Shown in pieces: positions 4,588-9,006 of a DNA stretch of 9,006 bases (positions are counted from its first letter, which is position 1; each line of letters opens with the position of its first letter). The notes beneath the pieces are model-generated. The model searched no databases. It saw only the letters and a list, made by a program, of their open reading frames with translations, and was not told the DNA's origin. The DNA comes from Pyrodictium sp. (GTDB lineage Archaea > Thermoproteota > Thermoprotei_A > Sulfolobales > Pyrodictiaceae), in NCBI GenBank assembly GCA_015662475.1, contig DQUB01000126.1:1-9006 (forward strand). Direction: 5' to 3'. A program made the position numbers and the translations under genes.

Positions 4588-5979
4588 TTGATTCATCCAT
4601 GGGTACCATCAGCAAATGAAGATGATAGGAAATACATGTTGAAAAAAATAGGTGTTCGCACTCCGCTAGACTTATATCGAGATGTACCTTCCAAACTACT
4701 ACTCGACAAACCACCGAAGATCGGTTTTGGCAAGAGTTTAAGTGAGTTTGAAATACGCCGCATAGTCGAATCATATCTTCGCAAGAACAAAGTATTCCTA
4801 GACCCACCACCTTTTATGGGAGGTGGCCTATGTTTTCACGTTGTTCCTGCTGCAGTAAAGTACATTATATCACGTGGCGAGTTCTACACTGCTTACACAC
4901 CTTACCAACCTGAAATTAATCAAGGTTTATTGCAAGCTCTTTTCGAATATCAAAGTCTTATTGCTGATTTGTTTGAAATGGACGTTGTTAATGCTTCAAT
5001 GTATGATATGAGTACAGCTGTTGCAGAAGCTTTTCTTATGGCTGTACGTGTAACGAAGAAAAAGAAGATCTTAGTACCAGCAACAATGCATCCAGAACAT
5101 TTAAGTGTTGCAAAGACATGGCTTTTCGGCAAAGGCATTAAAATTGAGCAAATATCTTTCAATAGTGAAACAGGCGAAATTAACTTAATGGAGCTCGAAA
5201 GAAAATTACAATCTAACGATGTTGCTGCAGTCTACATAGAGAATCCTAGCAGTCTAGGGTTTATAGAGCGTAATGTTGAGGCCATAAGCGATCTAGCACA
5301 TAAACATGGGGCACTATTTATAGCTGGTGTTGACCCGCTAAGCTTAGGCCTAATAAAGCCTCCAGGAAGGTACAATGCAGATATAGCAGTTGCAGAAGGT
5401 CAGTCCCTCGGTTTAGGACTTAACTATGGAGGTCCTCTACTAGGCATTTTCGCTGTAAAATGGGATAGAAGGCTCATTAGGCAGATGCCAGGGAGGTTAA
5501 TAGGCTTAACCCAGACGGTTGATGGTAAAGAACGAGGATTTGTTATGATATTGCAAACACGAGAACAGCATATTAAAAGAGAGAAAGCAACCTCCAACAT
5601 CACAACTAACGAGGCACTCATGGCTATAGCTGCTGCTGTATATCTATCGCTCTTAGGTCGTGAAGGCATACGTAAAATTAGTCGTATTATATGGCTCAGA
5701 AGCCATTATGCTGCAAAAAGATTGTCTGAAATAGGCGTTAGAGCACCCTATTTCAACAATGAGTTCTTTAAAGAGTTTGTTGCTGTTTTCCCAGTACCCT
5801 ACCGGAAGATCCACAGAGCTTTACTCGAAAAGAACATACTTGGAGGACTGCCTTTAGACAAATGGTGTCCTTGGATTGGACCTAACGCAGCATTATTCTG
5901 TGTCACTGAAGCACACAGCATGCGTGATATAGACCTGCTAGTTGATGTGTTAAATGAGATTATTGGGAGGGTGAAGTAG
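4588..5979 (+). CDS. gcvPA: Glycine dehydrogenase (decarboxylating), subunit 1
   Basis: This is the alpha subunit of the split P-protein of the glycine cleavage system, which with GcvPB decarboxylates glycine and passes the aminomethyl group to lipoyl-GcvH. At 463 aa it has the usual length. Family stretches are clear: HPWVP at the N-terminus, TAYTPYQPEINQG (about 103-115), ASMYDMSTAVAEA (about 136-148), the glycine-rich LGLGLNYGGP (about 272-281), and REQHIKREKATSNI (about 326-339). The PLP-lysine motif is absent, as expected for this subunit. The TTG start gives IHPWVP directly at the N-terminus as in homologues, and an in-frame TAA lies 27 bp upstream. gcvPB follows after 3 bp, so the two are co-transcribed and made in equal amounts. 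No genes for H, T or L proteins are in the window. Confidence 0.96.
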   Translation: MIHPWVPSANEDDRKYMLKKIGVRTPLDLYRDVPSKLLLDKPPKIGFGKSLSEFEIRRIVESYLRKNKVFLDPPPFMGGGLCFHVVPAAVKYIISRGEFYTAYTPYQPEINQGLLQALFEYQSLIADLFEMDVVNASMYDMSTAVAEAFLMAVRVTKKKKILVPATMHPEHLSVAKTWLFGKGIKIEQISFNSETGEINLMELERKLQSNDVAAVYIENPSSLGFIERNVEAISDLAHKHGALFIAGVDPLSLGLIKPPGRYNADIAVAEGQSLGLGLNYGGPLLGIFAVKWDRRLIRQMPGRLIGLTQTVDGKERGFVMILQTREQHIKREKATSNITTNEALMAIAAAVYLSLLGREGIRKISRIIWLRSHYAAKRLSEIGVRAPYFNNEFFKEFVAVFPVPYRKIHRALLEKNILGGLPLDKWCPWIGPNAALFCVTEAHSMRDIDLLVDVLNEIIGRVK

Positions 5980-5982
5980 GTT

Positions 5983-7533
5983 TTGGTAGAAGGTTGGAGA
6001 CAGGCTAGATGGCGTGAACCTCTAATATATGAGTTAAATAGTGTAAAAGCAAAACGAATAGGCTTTATCATACCCTACGCAGATGAAGAAGAGAAACTCG
6101 TAAAGATTGTTGGAAAACCTGAAGAAAAGCTTGGCACAATGTATAGGGACACACCACCAGAGTTGCCTAGCCTAAGTGAAGTCGAAGTTGTAAGACATTA
6201 TGTTCGTTTAACTCAGATGAGCTATGGTGTTGATGTAGGACCAGTACCTCTAGGCTCTTGCACTATGAAGTTTAACCCGAAGATTTGCGAAGAACTTGCC
6301 TCAGACCCTAGACTAGTAAACTTGCACCCTTACCAGGATGAAGATACTGTGCAAGGTTTGCTGGAAATGCTATATTTGCTTGAACGTTGGCTAGCCGAGC
6401 TAACTGGTATGGACAGATGCAGTTTACAACCGCCGGCAGGTGCTGCAGGTGAACTTGCAGGAGCCCTAATGATTAAAAAATATCACCTTGATAGAGGTGA
6501 AAATAGAGATGAAATGTTGGTACCCGATTCCGCTCATGGAACTAATCCTGCAAGTGCCGCTATGGCTGGATTTAAAGTTGTACGCATACCAACATCGGAG
6601 AAAGGCACTATTGATCTAGAGGCATTGAGATCAGCTGTATCTGAACGTACGGCCGGTTTAATGCTCACTAACCCTAACACTCTTGGAGTTTTTGAAGAAG
6701 ACATCCTAGAGGTGGCAAAGATTGTACATGATGTCGGCGGCTTACTATACTATGATGGTGCTAACCTCAACGCGATAATGGGCATAGTCAGACCTGGAGA
6801 CATGGGATTCGACATAGTACACCTTAACATCCACAAAACCTTTGCCGCACCACATGGGGGAGGAGGACCTGGAGCTGGCGTTGTTTGCGCTAAAGGAGAA
6901 CTTGTAGACTATCTACCAAGACCATTAATCGAGTTCGACGGGAGAAAATACTATTGGGATTACACATGCAAAAAGTGTATTGGTAGGATAAGGGCATACT
7001 ATGGGAACATAATCCCGCTGGTAAAAGCCTTTATATACATAGCTATGCTAGGACCTGAAGGCTTGCGCGAAGCAGCCTTACAAAGTGTTATCAATACCAA
7101 CTATTTCATAGCACTTCTAAAAGATGTTCAGGACTATGCACTGCCATTCGACCCACAAAGACCACGTAAACACGAAGTTGTCTACACTGCAGAACCTCTG
7201 AAAAAAGCTACTGGTGTGACAGCAGAAGATGTTGCTAAAGCCCTTCTCGACCACGGCCTCCATGCACCAACAATATACTTCCCACCGATAGTCAACGAAG
7301 CGCTAATGATAGAGTTCACAGAAAGCGAACCACGTGAAAACATAGAATTTTACGCTAAAACATTAAAAGAAATTGCAAAAATGTCGCATGAGAGCCCCCA
7401 GAGGATAAAATCATGTCCACACAATACGAGCGTTGGAAGGCTTGACATGAGATATGCTAATCATCCTAAGACCGTGACTCCAACATACCGTGTCTACCGT
7501 AGACGTGTTAAAGGAGAAAAACTAGTACTCTAG
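5983..7533 (+). CDS. gcvPB: Glycine dehydrogenase (decarboxylating), subunit 2 (PLP-binding)
   Basis: This is the beta subunit, carrying the PLP site of the alpha2-beta2 glycine decarboxylase. The cofactor lysine is Lys285 in the motif HLNIHKTFAAPHGGGGPG. Other family stretches are PLGSCTMKFNP (about 89-99), LQPPAGAAGE (about 148-157), DSAHGTNPASAAMAG (about 182-196) and the C-terminal PHNTSVGRLD. It is 516 aa, full length for the family. The TTG at 5983 has GGGAGG about 12 nt upstream, lying inside the last codons of gcvPA, so translation is probably coupled. A small oddity is the pair TCKKC (about residues 329-333), where I would expect a non-cysteine segment before IGRIRAYYGN. The last 12 bp overlap the 3' end of the convergent YkgJ-like gene. 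Confidence 0.96.
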   Translation: MVEGWRQARWREPLIYELNSVKAKRIGFIIPYADEEEKLVKIVGKPEEKLGTMYRDTPPELPSLSEVEVVRHYVRLTQMSYGVDVGPVPLGSCTMKFNPKICEELASDPRLVNLHPYQDEDTVQGLLEMLYLLERWLAELTGMDRCSLQPPAGAAGELAGALMIKKYHLDRGENRDEMLVPDSAHGTNPASAAMAGFKVVRIPTSEKGTIDLEALRSAVSERTAGLMLTNPNTLGVFEEDILEVAKIVHDVGGLLYYDGANLNAIMGIVRPGDMGFDIVHLNIHKTFAAPHGGGGPGAGVVCAKGELVDYLPRPLIEFDGRKYYWDYTCKKCIGRIRAYYGNIIPLVKAFIYIAMLGPEGLREAALQSVINTNYFIALLKDVQDYALPFDPQRPRKHEVVYTAEPLKKATGVTAEDVAKALLDHGLHAPTIYFPPIVNEALMIEFTESEPRENIEFYAKTLKEIAKMSHESPQRIKSCPHNTSVGRLDMRYANHPKTVTPTYRVYRRRVKGEKLVL

Positions 7534-7968
7534 ACCATATCCGTAAATTGCTTTTATCAATTTAGATAAGTGTTTCCCCAATTTTCTTATGATGATGTTC
7601 TTTTCCTCATCAGATAAAAGCTTGACCAGAGGACAATATTCGTCAAAACCTGGTCCAACACCATCTATATAGATTAGAGGGTAAAGCCTACACCCTAGAG
7701 GACGCCAAGGATATATCTTACACTTTCCAGTATCTTCGTCAAGGAAAACGCAATGACCATTAACATTCTTTAGCCGTGGTATACCATCAGCTCCCACTCT
7801 AACAAAGTCTGAGATCTTGTACCCAAGAGACACAATTCTCGCTATGTCTTCTCTAGTTAAGGGCATTTCAGTATCATAACAGCACTTTGCACAATAGCGA
7901 TGTCCAAGATTGCATGCTAATCTTAGCTCAGGTGGGTTAGTTGATACGCTCAACAAGATCTTGCCCAT
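7522..7968 (-). CDS. YkgJ/UPF0153-like cysteine-cluster protein
   Basis: With the ATG at 7968 the protein is 148 aa and carries eight cysteines: 19, 26, 29, 30, 73, 83, 93 and 112. CxxCC (26-30) followed by C-x9-C-x9-C, with GKCKIYPWRPLGCRLYPL around the last two, is the signature of the YkgJ-type zinc- or iron-chelating domain, whose members are poorly characterised. The reading frame is open further upstream to 8058, but the extra 30 residues lie fully inside the kinase gene and resemble antisense-free frame overlap, not domain sequence. The ATG just before the first cysteine region is therefore preferred; TTG codons a few residues later are also possible. The start overlaps the end of the kinase gene by 32 bp, showing an operon with coupled translation. 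No clear SD precedes it. Confidence 0.85.
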   Translation of the reverse strand: MGKILLSVSTNPPELRLACNLGHRYCAKCCYDTEMPLTREDIARIVSLGYKISDFVRVGADGIPRLKNVNGHCVFLDEDTGKCKIYPWRPLGCRLYPLIYIDGVGPGFDEYCPLVKLLSDEEKNIIIRKLGKHLSKLIKAIYGYGLEY

Positions 7969-8875
7969 ATTTCTTCGCAAGAAGTTCAACCTCTGCTCTA
8001 GAAGGTGATGCTTGAGCACCAAGCCTTGTAACTTTAATGCCTGCTGCAACGCTTGCATACATTAATGCTTTTTCAACATCATGGGTTTCTATCAAGTATA
8101 CGTTAAAATAGGCGTTGAATGTATCACCTGCTCCAGTTGTGTCTACAACATCTCCAACTTTACATGGCTTCGCCCTGTATACTCCATTGCGTGTTACTAA
8201 GAATGCCCCATGCTCACCACATCTTATTAAAATATATTGGAGCTTACCTTTAAGCAGCTTAGCCGCTACCAAGGGATTCGAATCTCCTACCAGCATTTTA
8301 AGTTCACTCCTATTGAGTGTGAGTAATGTAGCATATTTTTGGGCTATTTGGACTACTTGGTCTCCATAAACATCGACTATAGCTCCACCAGGATCATAAC
8401 TTACTATTTCAGGGGGATCATAGCCCCAGACTTTACCAGCATTCTCTAAAACGTTTGGTGCAACACTAGCGAAATGTACTACATCGGCGGGTAATGCATT
8501 TACAATTTCCTTGCCCGTTAATAGTTCATTAACACCTTTAAGTTTGATCATTGTGCTCTCTCCACTCGGTAGAAGCAGTATAAACACCATACCAGGTATA
8601 CCGTCAGTATGCATAATCACTGTTGAGGTATCCACACCCGCTGCTTCCAATCTTTCAAGAACACCTAGTAACTTTGCCAAAAATGTGGTGTGTGCAACAA
8701 GTTTTACACGATGGCCAGCTTTTGCTACTGCAACTGCATAGTTAGATGCTGCACCTCCAGGTTGAAATACGGCATCCTCTGCTAATACAGCCTCATCGGG
8801 GCCTGGAATTCGACGCACTTTGAGATATATGTCGATATTTATATTGCCTATTGCTATGTGAGTTGGTGTCCTCAA
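7937..8875 (-). CDS. PfkB-family carbohydrate or nucleoside kinase
   Basis: The 312-aa protein is a ribokinase-like (PfkB) kinase that phosphorylates a hydroxyl of a sugar or nucleoside using a nucleotide donor. Seen in sequence: the N-terminal strand IAIGNINIDIYL, the substrate-binding glycine pair in FQPGGAASNYAVA (about 38-50), and the C-terminal signature DTTGAGDTFNAYF (245-257) with catalytic base Asp251 and the anion-hole GAGD. Length is typical. The substrate cannot be assigned; ribokinase, fructokinase, inositol or nucleoside kinase are all possible. The start is a TTG at 8875 immediately preceded by an in-frame TAA, so no longer product exists. There is no SD, which suggests a leaderless or short-leader message. 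It is followed in the same operon by the overlapping cysteine-cluster gene. Confidence 0.93.
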   Translation of the reverse strand: MRTPTHIAIGNINIDIYLKVRRIPGPDEAVLAEDAVFQPGGAASNYAVAVAKAGHRVKLVAHTTFLAKLLGVLERLEAAGVDTSTVIMHTDGIPGMVFILLLPSGESTMIKLKGVNELLTGKEIVNALPADVVHFASVAPNVLENAGKVWGYDPPEIVSYDPGGAIVDVYGDQVVQIAQKYATLLTLNRSELKMLVGDSNPLVAAKLLKGKLQYILIRCGEHGAFLVTRNGVYRAKPCKVGDVVDTTGAGDTFNAYFNVYLIETHDVEKALMYASVAAGIKVTRLGAQASPSRAEVELLAKKYGQDLVERIN

Positions 8876-9006
8876 TTACGCATACCCACAGTAGTATGAG
8901 TCTAAGAGGTTATAGAACTATTTGCATTTTGAACTATAGAATGGCATGAGCCTAGCCTTGGAGCAGTGCACTATTGTTGTCAAAAACGGGCTTAAGAGAG
9001 TTAAGA
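8876..9006 (-). promoter_or_regulatory. Upstream region of the kinase operon
   Basis: No gene is seen in these 131 bp. On the minus strand, TTCTATAACC (8909-8918) is a TATA-like element centred about 38 bp before the TTG start. It predicts transcription from around 8887 with a short leader. The rest shows no convincing repeat, tRNA or sRNA pattern. Confidence 0.35.

Noticed and set aside
7969..8058. Upstream 30-residue extension of the YkgJ-like protein
   Set aside because: It lies entirely within the kinase coding region in another frame and precedes the first domain cysteine; the ATG at 7968 is sufficient.
1..9006. Mobile elements, CRISPR arrays or phage genes
   Set aside because: No transposase, integrase, terminal repeats, regularly spaced repeats or att-like duplication at the tRNA was seen.

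Overview
The window looks like chromosomal DNA from a hyperthermophilic crenarchaeon, with Desulfurococcales/Pyrodictiaceae-like most likely; the species is not claimed. Four things point there. The tRNA gene has a canonical archaeal bulge-helix-bulge intron. There is a wyosine-pathway Taw1 enzyme with the archaeal cysteine spacing. The glycine decarboxylase P-protein is split into two genes. Many genes start with TTG behind G-rich Shine-Dalgarno (SD) runs, and promoters are A/T-rich TATA-like boxes. There are no insertion sequences, CRISPR repeats or phage genes, so this is a compact housekeeping region.

Left part (1-1827, minus strand): tRNA-Thr(CGT) with a 25-nt intron, then a short alkylguanine-DNA alkyltransferase consisting of the catalytic domain only, then taw1 (4-demethylwyosine synthase). 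taw1 and the alkyltransferase probably share a transcript. The taw1 reading frame continues upstream of its only usable start codon with protein-like sequence, so its true N-terminus is unresolved. A 100-bp divergent promoter region with a 16-bp palindrome separates taw1 from a plus-strand SWIM zinc-finger protein gene.

Middle part (1828-4497): the SWIM gene converges on, and overlaps by 47 bp, a minus-strand four-helix membrane protein gene. That gene is divergent from a plus-strand pair of small, mainly helical hypothetical proteins whose genes overlap by 32 bp. A 225-bp gap then contains a GC-rich island with strong inverted repeats and a C/D-box-like segment. It is the best candidate in the window for undescribed non-coding RNA. 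It precedes a gene for a cysteine-rich small protein that may bind a metal or Fe-S cluster.

Right part (4498-9006): gcvPA and gcvPB, three bases apart, encode the two subunits of the PLP-dependent glycine decarboxylase. GcvH, GcvT and GcvL are not in the window and must be elsewhere if the cleavage system is complete. gcvPB overlaps by 12 bp at its 3' end with a convergent two-gene minus-strand operon: a PfkB-family sugar or nucleoside kinase followed by an overlapping YkgJ-like cysteine-cluster protein. The last 131 bp hold only the kinase promoter region.
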